A DNA stretch of 35,724 nt from CAZGOM01 sp964542875 (GTDB taxonomy: Bacteria > Planctomycetota > Phycisphaerae > Phycisphaerales > Phycisphaeraceae). This document shows positions 15,144 through 22,809 of the stretch, piece after piece. The position numbers and the translations under genes are program-made. Under the pieces are notes generated by a model. It searched no databases, was not told the DNA's origin, and saw only the letters and a list, made by a program, of their open reading frames with translations. The stretch is taken from contig CAZIWA010000056.1 in NCBI GenBank assembly GCA_964542875.1, forward strand, positions 1 to 35,724, in the 5' to 3' direction. How positions within the stretch are numbered: the first letter of the stretch is position 1; each line of letters opens with the position of its first letter.

Positions 15144-16280
15144 ATGACTCACGATCTCGCCCGTTACAACCGTCAGATCCTCCTCCCCGGCATCGGCGAG
15201 GAAGGCCAAATCAAGCTCCTTAACTCCTCCGTCCTCATCGTCGGCTGCGGCGCTCTCGGCACCGTCATCGCCAACATGCTCGCACGCGCCGGCGTCGGCC
15301 ACCTCATTGTTGTCGACCGCGACTTCATCGAGCTGACCAACCTCCAGCGCCAGGTCCTCTTTGATGAACAAGACGTCGCCGACGCCATCCCCAAGGCAGA
15401 GGCCGCCAAACGCAAGCTTGCCACCATTAACTCCCAGGTGAAGGTCACCGCCGTCGTCGACGACGTGAACCACACCAACATCGAAAAGCTCCTCTTCCTG
15501 GGCCTTGATGAAAACGGCAACCCCGGCCGCAAGGTCGACGCCATCATCGATGGCGTCGATAACTTCGAAACCCGCTACGTCGCCAACGACGCCGCGGTTA
15601 AGCACGGCATCCCCTATGTCTACGGCGGGGCCGTCGGCACCATCGGCGCTGCCTACGCCATCCTGCCCCACACCGTCGAACCCGGCCAAACCGGCGAAAG
15701 CGCGTGGGAAAAGGCCGGCCTCGCCACCCCTTGCCTCCGCTGCATCTTCGAAGAAGCGCCCCCCCCGGGCTTCAACCCCACCTGCGACACCGCCGGTGTG
15801 CTCGGCCCCGTCGTCTCCATCATCTCCAACTATCAGGTGATTGAGGCCATCAAAATCCTCACCGGCAACCTCGCCGCCGTCAGCCAGACCATGCTCTCCA
15901 TCAACGTGTGGGAAAACACCACCCGTCAGTTCAAGGTCAAGCGCGCTTACGACGTCTCCGAATGCGTCTGCTGCAAGAAACGCAAATTTGAGTTTCTCGA
16001 CGGCCTTTTCGGCTCCTCTACCACCACGCTCTGCGGACGCAACGCCGTGCAGATCACCCAGAAAGGCACCTCCGAAAAACTCAAGTTTGACGAGATCGTC
16101 ACCCGCATCAAGCCCGTCAGCACCAGCATCAATGCCAATAAGTTCATGCTCCGGGCTGACATCACCGACAACGGCGAACCCTTTGAGCTCACCCTCTTCA
16201 CCGATGGCCGGGCTATCATCAAAGGCACCAAGGACGCCAAGGTCGCCAAAGGCATCTATGCCAAATACATCGGCGCTTAA
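15144..16280 (+). CDS. E1-like ThiF/MoeB/HesA adenylyltransferase
   Basis: E1-like enzymes adenylate the C-terminal Gly of a ThiS/MoaD-type carrier so that it can take up sulfur. The 378 residues begin RYNRQILLPGIGEEGQIKL, then have the nucleotide loop VGCGALG (33-39), Asp58, LTNLQRQVLF and DGVDNFETRYVAND (136-149). Zinc ligands are Cys197/Cys200 (CLRC) and Cys274/Cys277 (CVCC). Cys214 in CDTAGVLGP matches the conserved cysteine of ThiF and MoeB. After the zinc site comes a C-terminal domain of about 95 residues that is not a clear rhodanese: I see no typical rhodanese active-site cysteine loop. The carrier at 13719-14000 is the obvious partner. Confidence 0.93.
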   Translation: MTHDLARYNRQILLPGIGEEGQIKLLNSSVLIVGCGALGTVIANMLARAGVGHLIVVDRDFIELTNLQRQVLFDEQDVADAIPKAEAAKRKLATINSQVKVTAVVDDVNHTNIEKLLFLGLDENGNPGRKVDAIIDGVDNFETRYVANDAAVKHGIPYVYGGAVGTIGAAYAILPHTVEPGQTGESAWEKAGLATPCLRCIFEEAPPPGFNPTCDTAGVLGPVVSIISNYQVIEAIKILTGNLAAVSQTMLSINVWENTTRQFKVKRAYDVSECVCCKKRKFEFLDGLFGSSTTTLCGRNAVQITQKGTSEKLKFDEIVTRIKPVSTSINANKFMLRADITDNGEPFELTLFTDGRAIIKGTKDAKVAKGIYAKYIGA

Positions 16281-16301
16281 ACTCCAGCCCGTCTGACAAT
16301 T

Positions 16302-16337
16302 GGGGACCGGTCCCTTACCATCAAGGGACCTGTCCCC
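16302..16337. repeat. GGGGAC-type palindromic hairpin after the E1 gene
   Basis: Arms 16302-16316 and 16323-16337 pair over 15 positions with one mismatch (GGGGACCGGTCCCTT against AAGGGACCTGTCCCC). No T-run follows, so it is more like a palindromic repeat element than a standard terminator. Similar GGGGACAGGTCCC palindromes are common in many genomes, from general knowledge. Confidence 0.6.
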
Positions 16338-16369
16338 CTTCTGTTTCAGCCATCAACCCAAGGTACCCC

Positions 16370-16861
16370 ATGCTTAAACAGGTGATCTTCTCCATCAACC
16401 TCAACATCGGATACGTTCAGGGTCTCGTGGGTGACATCCCCGAAGAACAGTTTGCCGACCAGCCCTCCCCCGGCACGCTCATCAACCACCCCGCCTGGAT
16501 CCTTGGCCACCTGTGCATCAGTAATGATGAAGGCTGCCTCACCCTCGGCAAGAAAACCACCGTCTGTCCCCCCTCTTGGGAAAAGCTCTTTGGCTTTGGC
16601 TCAGAGCCCTTGCCCGACCGCTCCCTCTACGCCTCCAAACAGGAATTTCTCGACACCTTCGCCTCAAGTGCGGCGAATCTCGTCATGGCCCTCCAGACCG
16701 CCACTCCGCAAATCCTCAACCAACCCATGCAAGGCCCCATGGCCTCTTTCTTCCCCACCGTCGGGGAATACGCCGTCTACGACGCCACAGCCCATGCCGG
16801 CATGCACCTGGGACAGCTCACCACGTGGCGTCGGCTCAAAGGCTTCCCCCGTCTCTTTTGA
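16370..16861 (+). CDS. DinB-like protein, copy 1 of 3
   Basis: A four-helix DinB/YfiT superfamily protein of 163 residues. Members bind a metal through three histidines and include thiol S-transferases (bacillithiol, mycothiol) and many uncharacterised proteins. All three expected histidines are present: His47 (NHPAWILGHLC) and the HxxxH pair His142/His146 (THAHAGMHLGQL region, seen as HAGMHLGQL). It shares the plan of the next two genes, with DIPEEQFADQPSPGT near the start and TTWRRLKGFP at the end. AAGG lies upstream of the ATG. The link to thiol chemistry is attractive given the sulfur genes upstream but not proven. Confidence 0.85.
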   Translation: MLKQVIFSINLNIGYVQGLVGDIPEEQFADQPSPGTLINHPAWILGHLCISNDEGCLTLGKKTTVCPPSWEKLFGFGSEPLPDRSLYASKQEFLDTFASSAANLVMALQTATPQILNQPMQGPMASFFPTVGEYAVYDATAHAGMHLGQLTTWRRLKGFPRLF

Positions 16862-16885
16862 TTCGCTTCCCTCCAAAGGAAATCC

Positions 16886-17386
16886 ATGTCCAACCCATTC
16901 ATCAACTACGTCATCCACTCCGCTAATTACAACATGGCCTACGCCATCGGGCTCTGTAAAGACATCCCCGAGGACAAGACCACCGCCCAGCCCATCCCCG
17001 GCAAAACCCTCAACCACGCCAAGTGGGTCATCGGCCAGCTCGCCGTTACCAACGACCACATCCTCACCATGCTCGGTCAAAAAGCCATCCTCCCCGAAGG
17101 CTGGAGCAAGCTCTACGGCAACAAAACCATCCCCAGCAGCGAACCCGGGCAGCCCACCACCCAGGAACTGCTCAGCGGCCTTCAAAAAACCCACGATCTC
17201 ATCGTCGCGGCGCTCAAAACCACTGATGATTCCTTCTTCGCCATCCCTTCCGCCGAGCGCCTCCGCGCCCGCTTCCCCACCAATGGCGACTTTATGATCT
17301 TCCTCCTCACCTCCCACGCCTCCCTTCACCTGGGCCAGCTCTCCAGTTGGCGCCGCGGCATGGGCTACCCCAGCGTCTTTGGTTGA
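16886..17386 (+). CDS. DinB-like protein, copy 2 of 3, one metal ligand changed
   Basis: Paralogue of the preceding gene, 166 residues, starting 25 bases after it, with AAAGGA upstream of the ATG. The pattern is the same: DIPEDKTTAQPIPGKTLNH, then WVIGQLAVTNDH, and the C-terminal HASLHLGQLSSWRRG. The HxxxH pair (His144/His148) is kept, but the first ligand position, His47 in copy 1, is Gln51 here. The protein may therefore bind a metal poorly or have another role. Duplication within a transcript followed by divergence is the simplest reading. Confidence 0.85.
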   Translation: MSNPFINYVIHSANYNMAYAIGLCKDIPEDKTTAQPIPGKTLNHAKWVIGQLAVTNDHILTMLGQKAILPEGWSKLYGNKTIPSSEPGQPTTQELLSGLQKTHDLIVAALKTTDDSFFAIPSAERLRARFPTNGDFMIFLLTSHASLHLGQLSSWRRGMGYPSVFG

Positions 17387-17420
17387 ATCAATCTGCCGAA
17401 TTTGCCCGGCCCCAAGACAA

Positions 17421-17451
17421 GTCGGATTAGACGTCTTCGTCGTAATCCGAC
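17421..17451. repeat. GTCGGATTA...TAATCCGAC palindromic element
   Basis: Nine-base perfect arms (17421-17429 and 17443-17451) enclose a smaller hairpin (GAC-GTCTTC-GTC). It lies in the 170-base spacer between DinB copies 2 and 3. Hairpins of this GTCGGATTA/TAATCCGAC type recur in many bacterial genomes as REP-like elements, from general knowledge. Confidence 0.6.
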
Positions 17452-17556
17452 GTCCCCTCAACCCCTCTCTGGCGACGTTAGCGCGTCTTCATCCGATCGC
17501 TCTCTATAAAGAGAGAAATTCAAACTCCCCGCAAACCCAGCAACAAAAGGCCATCC

Positions 17557-18048
17557 ATGTCCAACGCATTCCTTGAATCCATCATCTACGCCGCCAACAA
17601 GAACATCGACTACGGCAAGCGGCTCGTCGCCGACATCCCCCAGGAAAAAATGGCCTACCAGCCCGCTCCCAGGACCAACCACCCGGCCTGGGTGCTCTCT
17701 CACCTCAACCTCTACACCACCTGCATGCTCGGCATGGTTCAGGGCAAACCCTTTGAAGACCCCAAGGGCCACAAGTTCGGCATGACCAGCAAACCCGAAG
17801 CCGATGCATCCCTGTACCTTCCCAAAGCCCAGCTCGTCGCCGACTTTGAAAACGGCCACAAAGCCGTTGTCGATGCTCTGCGCGTCGCCGGCCCCGCAGT
17901 CCTTGAACAACCCACCCCCCTGGAGCGCTGGCGTCCCCTCATGCCCCAGGTCGGCATCGTTCTCAACTACCTCATCGTCCTCCACGTCGCCACCCATCTG
18001 GGTCAAACCAGCGTGTGGCGCCGCGTCCAGGGCATGCCCAGCGTCTAA
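17557..18048 (+). CDS. DinB-like protein, copy 3 of 3
   Basis: Third member of the tandem family, 163 residues, with AAAAGG ahead of the ATG. It begins MSNAFLESIIYAANKNIDYG, very like copy 2, and has DIPQEKMAYQPAPRTNHPAW. Candidate ligands are His49 (WVLSHLN) and His143/His147 (LHVATHLGQTSVWRR), so the three-histidine set is intact as in copy 1. It is separated from copy 2 by a spacer with a palindromic element and may have its own promoter. The function is unknown; the superfamily includes metal-dependent thiol transferases. Confidence 0.85.
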   Translation: MSNAFLESIIYAANKNIDYGKRLVADIPQEKMAYQPAPRTNHPAWVLSHLNLYTTCMLGMVQGKPFEDPKGHKFGMTSKPEADASLYLPKAQLVADFENGHKAVVDALRVAGPAVLEQPTPLERWRPLMPQVGIVLNYLIVLHVATHLGQTSVWRRVQGMPSV

Positions 18049-18065
18049 GGCCTTCGATGGTTCTC

Positions 18066-18174
18066 GCGGCCGTTCAAGTCTGGTGGAAAGGTTCAGTTCT
18101 GTGGACGATGTTCTCGCCTTGGTGAGCGCGCCTTCGCTCCTCAAACAGGCCTTGCCTCAAACTTGAACGGCCGC
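18066..18174. repeat. 14-bp perfect inverted repeat with 81-base interior
   Basis: GCGGCCGTTCAAGT (18066-18079) recurs as its exact reverse complement at 18161-18174. The interior has no gene. A small non-autonomous element or a structured RNA would both fit. Confidence 0.6.
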
Positions 18175-18229
18175 AAAGCCCTATCTGAATAGTCATGCCT
18201 TAGCGGTTAAATCTTTCCTGGCTTCATCC

Positions 18230-18688
18230 ATGACCACCACCACCCAATCCTCCTTCAAGCTCAAGGGCGTCCCCGCCTTGATTGCGCTCATCGTGGTCAT
18301 CGCGGGCTTCGGCTGGTGGTTCTACCCCATGCAGGCCGATGTCCCGCCCCAGGCACAGGTCAGGATCAAAGAGGCGCTCCTCAACGCCTATGAAGACGAC
18401 CTCGCCATGAAGGCTTTTCAGCAATCCGACGCCCTTGCCCAGGCCCGGGGACTAAAACTTCTGGATGAAAACCGCAAGGCCAGGGTCAACACGGTCGACA
18501 TCGTCATCATCAAGGCCTGGGATAATAAAACCCGCAACAAGCTCATGGTCACCGTGCAGCCCAGCTTTAATGCCGGTCCCCCGCCCGACGGCATCGCCAA
18601 GCGCACACTCACCCTCACCCCCAAAGGCATCAACGACTGGGAAGTCCAGCCTTTGGGGCCTTCCGGCGCACCGCCGCTTCTTGAATGA
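18230..18688 (+). CDS. Small membrane-anchored protein of unknown function
   Basis: The 152-residue product has one N-terminal membrane helix (GVPALIALIVVIAGFGWWFY, about residues 14-33) and a soluble remainder. That part includes IKEALLNAYEDDLAMKAF and a region with VNTVDIVIIKAWDN and KLMVTVQPSF. The topology suggests a domain anchored in the cytoplasmic membrane. I do not recognise the family. It lies between DinB copy 3 and the desulfurase gene in the same orientation. No ribosome binding site is obvious. Confidence 0.7.
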   Translation: MTTTTQSSFKLKGVPALIALIVVIAGFGWWFYPMQADVPPQAQVRIKEALLNAYEDDLAMKAFQQSDALAQARGLKLLDENRKARVNTVDIVIIKAWDNKTRNKLMVTVQPSFNAGPPPDGIAKRTLTLTPKGINDWEVQPLGPSGAPPLLE

Positions 18689-18783
18689 TCCAGCCAACCA
18701 AACAAACCTAAATCCGCGCCTACGCCCACAATTCTGCTAGAATTTCCCCCCTGCCTCTGTTACGAAAACCCCGGAAACCTCCG

Positions 18784-20007
18784 ATGATTTACTTCGATAA
18801 CGCAGCCACCAGCTTCCCCAAGGCCCCCGGTGTCTCTCCGGCCATCTCCAAGTTCCTCGCCGAGTCTGCTGCCAACCCCGGCCGCGCCGGCCATCGCATG
18901 GCCATCGGCGCTGAGCGAATGGTCGACGAAGTCCGTCTCAAGCTCGCCCGCTTCTTTGACGCCGACGACCACAAGCGCATGGTCTTCGCCATGAACACCA
19001 CCGACGCCATCAACATGGGCCTCAAAGGCGTTCTGGGCGCTTTCCTGGACCAGGGCCTCACCCCTCACGTCATCACCACCGTCATGGAGCACAACTCCGT
19101 CAGCCGCCCCCTGGTCAGCATGGAGCAGGCAGGTGAAATCACCCTCACCCGCATCGTCCCCGACGAACAGGGCTTCGTCCACACCGACGCCTTCAAGGGC
19201 GCCATCCGCGCCGAAACCAAGCTCATCGTCATGACCCATGCCAGCAATGTGCTGGGCACCATCCAGAACATCCAGGCCATCGGCGGGCTCGCCCGCGCGC
19301 ACAACATCCTCTTCATGGTCGACGCCGCACAAACCGCCGGCGTCATCCCCGTTTCCGTCAAGAAAGACAACATCGACCTCCTGGCCTTCCCAGGCCACAA
19401 GTCCCTCCTTGGCCCCACCGGCATCGGCGGCCTCTATGTCGGCCCGCGCTGCCCCAATCCCTCGGAAAACACCCTCACCATCATCGATCCCGTCCCCGCT
19501 CCCCGCGCCAAGTCCGGCAGCCTCCGCACCTGGCGTGAAGGCGGCACCGGCGGCAACTCCGCCACCACCACCATGCCCGCTTCCTTCCCCGAATACCTCG
19601 AAGGCGGCACCCCCAACACCATCGGCATCGTCGGTCTCGGCGCCGCCTTGGACTACGTCTCCTCCCAGGGCCTCGACAAAATCGCCAAGCACGAACGCCA
19701 CATGGTCCAGGCCATCATCGACAAGCTCGCCGATGATTCGCGATTCAAGGTCCACGGCACCCGCGACGCCTCACGCCGCGTCGGCACCGTCTCCATCAGT
19801 GTCGAAGGCTTCGAACCCTCCGACCTGGCCTCCATCCTCGATGATTCCTTCAGCATCGCCGTCCGCCCCGGGCTCCACTGCTCGCCGTACATGCACAAGC
19901 ACCTGGGCACCTTCCCCTCCGGCACCCTGCGCATCAGCCCCGGCCCCTTCAACACCGACGAAGACCTCGCCACCCTGCTCGACGCGCTCGACCAGATCGC
20001 AAGCTGA
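18784..20007 (+). CDS. Cysteine desulfurase-like class V aminotransferase
   Basis: A PLP enzyme of the NifS/SufS type, which takes sulfur from cysteine as a persulfide and leaves alanine. The 407 residues start IYFDNAATSFPKAPGV and have EHNSVSRPL (His103), VDAAQTAG (Asp180, Gln183), the PLP lysine Lys206 in FPGHKSLLGPTG, LEGGTPNT, and the catalytic Cys366 in RPGLHCSP with GTLRISPGPFNT after it. The HCSP placement and EGGTG segment resemble the EF2568-type desulfurase subgroup. A segment around residues 221-245 is slightly expanded. It closes the block headed by the SAM riboswitch and could supply sulfur to the E1/carrier pair, although spacers in between allow a separate promoter. Confidence 0.92.
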   Translation: MIYFDNAATSFPKAPGVSPAISKFLAESAANPGRAGHRMAIGAERMVDEVRLKLARFFDADDHKRMVFAMNTTDAINMGLKGVLGAFLDQGLTPHVITTVMEHNSVSRPLVSMEQAGEITLTRIVPDEQGFVHTDAFKGAIRAETKLIVMTHASNVLGTIQNIQAIGGLARAHNILFMVDAAQTAGVIPVSVKKDNIDLLAFPGHKSLLGPTGIGGLYVGPRCPNPSENTLTIIDPVPAPRAKSGSLRTWREGGTGGNSATTTMPASFPEYLEGGTPNTIGIVGLGAALDYVSSQGLDKIAKHERHMVQAIIDKLADDSRFKVHGTRDASRRVGTVSISVEGFEPSDLASILDDSFSIAVRPGLHCSPYMHKHLGTFPSGTLRISPGPFNTDEDLATLLDALDQIAS

Positions 20008-20127
20008 TTTGCATCATGACCGGCCTTCGCTTTGAATCCATGCGTTCCTGATCGTTTGGCTTAGTGTCTTCGCATAAACCAACATCGGGATGTTCGACCC
20101 TGCACGCCATATTCTGGGGAAATTGAA

Positions 20128-20775
20128 ATGACCAACGCCGTAAAATCAGACCACGCAACCTACATCTGGAAGGTCGCCGGGCTTGTCCTGGTAGTGTTGA
20201 TTGCAGGGACTTCTATTGCCAAACAGCTCGGCTGGTATCGCCCCGGCTCCAAATCAAAACAGTCCACATTCGTGGTCGCCGATCAGAACACCTGGAAAAC
20301 AACGCATATTGATGAGATCAGCTTTAAGTCTCCATTTGGATACAAAATTGAGCCCCGCCTGGGCAACAAAATGCCCGCCGAGTTGCAGGATATTTATGAA
20401 TCCATCGACACCTATCAAAACCAGGAATACGCACCAGACTTGGGCGTGGCGCTGACACGGTTTAAATGCAAGCCCGACACTACGCTCGACATTGATATTT
20501 TAGCCCGTGAAGGCTTGGATTCACTGATCAAACAATACAGCGACAGCAGCACGAAACATGAGATCAAACCAATGAAAATCGACGGGAATGACGCCCGTCT
20601 GACCACTTTTAATGGCACCACGGCCAATATCCGTTTCGTTCAACGGATACTCATCATCTCTGATGACGCAGGGGTGATATGGTCGATTCAAACATGGGCC
20701 AAGGAAAAAACAGACCCTGCACTGGCGCAAAAAATCTTCGATTCAGTCCACTGGGCCGCCAAACCAACCCCCTGA
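20128..20775 (+). CDS. Membrane-anchored protein of unknown function
   Basis: The 215-residue product has an N-terminal helix (VAGLVLVVLIAGTSIAK, residues ~15-31) followed by an extracytoplasmic domain of about 180 residues. That domain contains IDEISFKSPFGYKIEPRLG, GVALTRFKCKPDTTLDID and the C-terminal RILIISDDAGVIWSIQTWAK. The last pattern resembles proteins in which a beta-rich domain ends with a DUF-type strand-helix, but I cannot name the family. GGGGAA precedes the ATG. The gene is less GC-rich than its neighbours. Confidence 0.7.
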   Translation: MTNAVKSDHATYIWKVAGLVLVVLIAGTSIAKQLGWYRPGSKSKQSTFVVADQNTWKTTHIDEISFKSPFGYKIEPRLGNKMPAELQDIYESIDTYQNQEYAPDLGVALTRFKCKPDTTLDIDILAREGLDSLIKQYSDSSTKHEIKPMKIDGNDARLTTFNGTTANIRFVQRILIISDDAGVIWSIQTWAKEKTDPALAQKIFDSVHWAAKPTP

Positions 20776-20846
20776 TGTCGCATACAGGCTCACCTCCGCC
20801 TGCCTCTTTTTGAACCAACCCTCACCCCTCTTCGTACAATACCCAG

Positions 20847-21356
20847 ATGTTCAAACCGGCCCGTGCCACCCTGGGGAGCTACTACGCGTCATATCACGCG
20901 CAGAGTGATCCTGCTGATACCGCTGCCCCCGTCCAATGGCCCTACCGTGTTGCCTGGGCTGGCCTGTTTATCGCCTGCATGGCGCTCCTGGGCGTCTCGG
21001 CGTGGCTGGAGCCCAACCCCGTGGGCACAGCCACTCACCGCCAGCTTGGCCTTCCCCCCTGCGGCCTGCTTGAAAAAACCGGCATCCCCTGCCCCAGTTG
21101 CGGCATGACCACCGCTTTCGCCTGGTCCGCCCATGGCCGGATTGATAAGGCTTTCATCACCCAGCCCGCCGGCACTTTGCTTGCCGTTCTCGTCGCCTGC
21201 ACCGCCATCATCAGCCTCTATCTCGCCATCACCGGTAAGGACATCACCCGTCTGCTGGACGACCGTTTGGTCCTGCGCGGGCTTGTCATGCTGGGCGTCG
21301 TGGTGTTGGTGGCCTGGGCGTATAAAATAGCCGCCGTCCACTACCACATTGGGTAA
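20847..21356 (+). CDS. DUF2752 membrane protein
   Basis: A 169-residue protein with the DUF2752 signature: LPPCGLLEKTGIPCPSCGMT, followed by AFAWSAHGRIDKAFITQPAG. It has three hydrophobic segments: VAWAGLFIACMALLGVSAWL before the signature, and LLAVLVACTAIISLYLAIT and LVMLGVVVLVAWAYKIA after it. DUF2752 proteins are common in planctomycetes and Bacteroidetes and have no established role; the conserved Cys residues suggest metal or disulfide chemistry. It lies just before the first of two lipoprotein genes, in the same direction. Confidence 0.85.
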   Translation: MFKPARATLGSYYASYHAQSDPADTAAPVQWPYRVAWAGLFIACMALLGVSAWLEPNPVGTATHRQLGLPPCGLLEKTGIPCPSCGMTTAFAWSAHGRIDKAFITQPAGTLLAVLVACTAIISLYLAITGKDITRLLDDRLVLRGLVMLGVVVLVAWAYKIAAVHYHIG

Positions 21357-21363
21357 CTCACAC

Positions 21364-22026
21364 ATGATTCCACGTGCACTTTGCTCCCCTCGCGCCATGA
21401 CATTCCTGCTCTGCGGCACCCTCGCCGCCGGTGCGCTTGCCATCCCCGGCTGTAACTGGGCCGGCTTCTTCGCCGATGTCACCGCAGGCGGCGGCGATCC
21501 CCCGATCAAAGCCGCACGTTATCAGGGCCTCAAGGATAAAAAGGTCGCCGTCTTCGTCTCCGCCGACGAAGCACTCCTGCGCACCTACCCCCAGGCCCCC
21601 CTGGCCGTCTGCCAGTCCGTCACCCGCGCCGTCAAGGCCGCAGTCCCCACTGCCACCGTGATGGACCCCCGCAAGATCAACGACTTCCAGATCGAAAACC
21701 CCTACTGGAACACCTTCAAGAACTCGGACCTCATCAAGCGCCTGGATGTCGACCGGATCGTCTACATCGACCTCATCGAATACGCCACCCATGAGCCCGG
21801 CAACGCCAATGTCTGGCGCGGCTCCGTCGTCGCCAACGTGCAGGTCATCGCCCGCGACTCCGCCACCCCGGACAACTACGTCTACACCGACACCGTCAAA
21901 GCGCTCTATCCCCCGGCCAGCAAAGTCGGGGTCATCAACTCAAACGACGCCACCATCCAAGCCGGCATGCTCAATTCGTTTTCCGGCGCTGTTGGCTACC
22001 GCTTCACCGACCCGGAGGAAGATTGA
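21364..22026 (+). CDS. Predicted lipoprotein, first of an overlapping pair
   Basis: From the ATG at 21364 the product has 220 residues with a signal peptide ending in a lipobox-like AIPGC. The mature part has DPPIKAARYQGLKDKKVAVF, a Rossmann-like alternation, and RLDVDRIVYIDLIEYATHEP. The overall plan resembles the following lipoprotein (DPPIK near the N-terminus, a central 'LDVDRIVYIDLIE' against 'LGAKQVVSIYIDAAE'), so they are probably related. Their stop and start overlap (TTGA), indicating coupled translation. I cannot assign a function; a role in an envelope complex is a guess. Confidence 0.8.
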   Translation: MIPRALCSPRAMTFLLCGTLAAGALAIPGCNWAGFFADVTAGGGDPPIKAARYQGLKDKKVAVFVSADEALLRTYPQAPLAVCQSVTRAVKAAVPTATVMDPRKINDFQIENPYWNTFKNSDLIKRLDVDRIVYIDLIEYATHEPGNANVWRGSVVANVQVIARDSATPDNYVYTDTVKALYPPASKVGVINSNDATIQAGMLNSFSGAVGYRFTDPEED

Positions 22027-22730
22027 ACCGCACCACTGCTCGTAAAACCCTCACTCTCGCTTTGACCGCCACCCTTGCGGTTGCAGGCATGGCCACGCTC
22101 CCCGGCTGTGAATTTTTCGGCTGGATCGCCCAGGCCATCGACCCGCCGATCAAGAAAGTCTACGAGCTTAAGGAAGAACAGCCCCTCCTGGTCGTCGTTG
22201 ACGACCCCAACCAGCTCCTTGGCAACCTGGCCACCGCCAACCTCCTGGCCGTTCAGGTCGGCTATGAAATTGAACAGCACGTCGATGACGTCCCCGTCAT
22301 CCCCCAGGATAAGCTTGAGGAATACCGCCAGAAAAAGGGCGACGCCTTCAAAAAAACCTCCCTTACCACCATCGGGCGCGATCTTGGCGCCAAGCAGGTC
22401 GTCAGCATTTACATTGATGCCGCCGAGCTCAACCAGGACCCCGGCGCCCTGCGCCCGCGCCTGTTGACCCGGGTGAAAGTCATCGACGTGGACACCAACT
22501 CCCGCGTCTTCCCCCCGCTGGACATGGGCACCAGCGACGACCCCATGCTCGCCAACCGCGGCTTTGCCATCACCTCCCAGTTCTTCAATAAATCCACCCA
22601 GGACGAAAACCGGTCGGACTTCACCATGGCCATGCGCACCCTCGCCAAAACCGCGGGCGTCGACATCGCCAAGCTCTTCTACGACCACGGCACAGACGAA
22701 CCCGGCGAACGCTTCAAGACCGTCAACTGA
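22023..22730 (+). CDS. Predicted lipoprotein, second of an overlapping pair
   Basis: The start is a TTG at 22023 that overlaps the preceding stop codon (TTGA) and has a strong GGAGG three to five bases upstream; no in-frame ATG fits better. The 235-residue product has a signal peptide ending in LPGC. The mature part starts IDPPIKKVYELKEEQPLLVV and contains GRDLGAKQVVSIYIDAAEL and RLLTRVKVIDVDTNSRV. Length, DPPIK motif and strand order match the preceding lipoprotein. Function unknown. Confidence 0.82.
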   Translation: MNRTTARKTLTLALTATLAVAGMATLPGCEFFGWIAQAIDPPIKKVYELKEEQPLLVVVDDPNQLLGNLATANLLAVQVGYEIEQHVDDVPVIPQDKLEEYRQKKGDAFKKTSLTTIGRDLGAKQVVSIYIDAAELNQDPGALRPRLLTRVKVIDVDTNSRVFPPLDMGTSDDPMLANRGFAITSQFFNKSTQDENRSDFTMAMRTLAKTAGVDIAKLFYDHGTDEPGERFKTVN

Positions 22731-22743
22731 GTCAGCTTCAAAC

Positions 22744-22776
22744 CCCCTCTCCCCTGGGAGAAATCCGGGTGAGGGC
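22744..22776. repeat. CCCTCTCCC...GGTGAGGG repeat element
   Basis: CCCCCTCTCCCCTGGGAGAA, then CCGGGTGAGGG, matches a palindromic intergenic sequence type that is frequent in GC-rich bacteria, from general knowledge. It lies between the second lipoprotein and the glycosyltransferase gene. Confidence 0.5.
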
Positions 22777-22809
22777 CGCCTTCATACGCCTTCCCGCTGC
22801 GTCTCTCCC

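Noticed and set aside
18721..18783. ATTCT-GCT-AGAAT as a promoter or operator before the desulfurase gene
   Set aside because: TAGAAT could be a -10 element but no -35 element lies at a suitable distance, and the 5-bp palindrome is too short to support an operator call.
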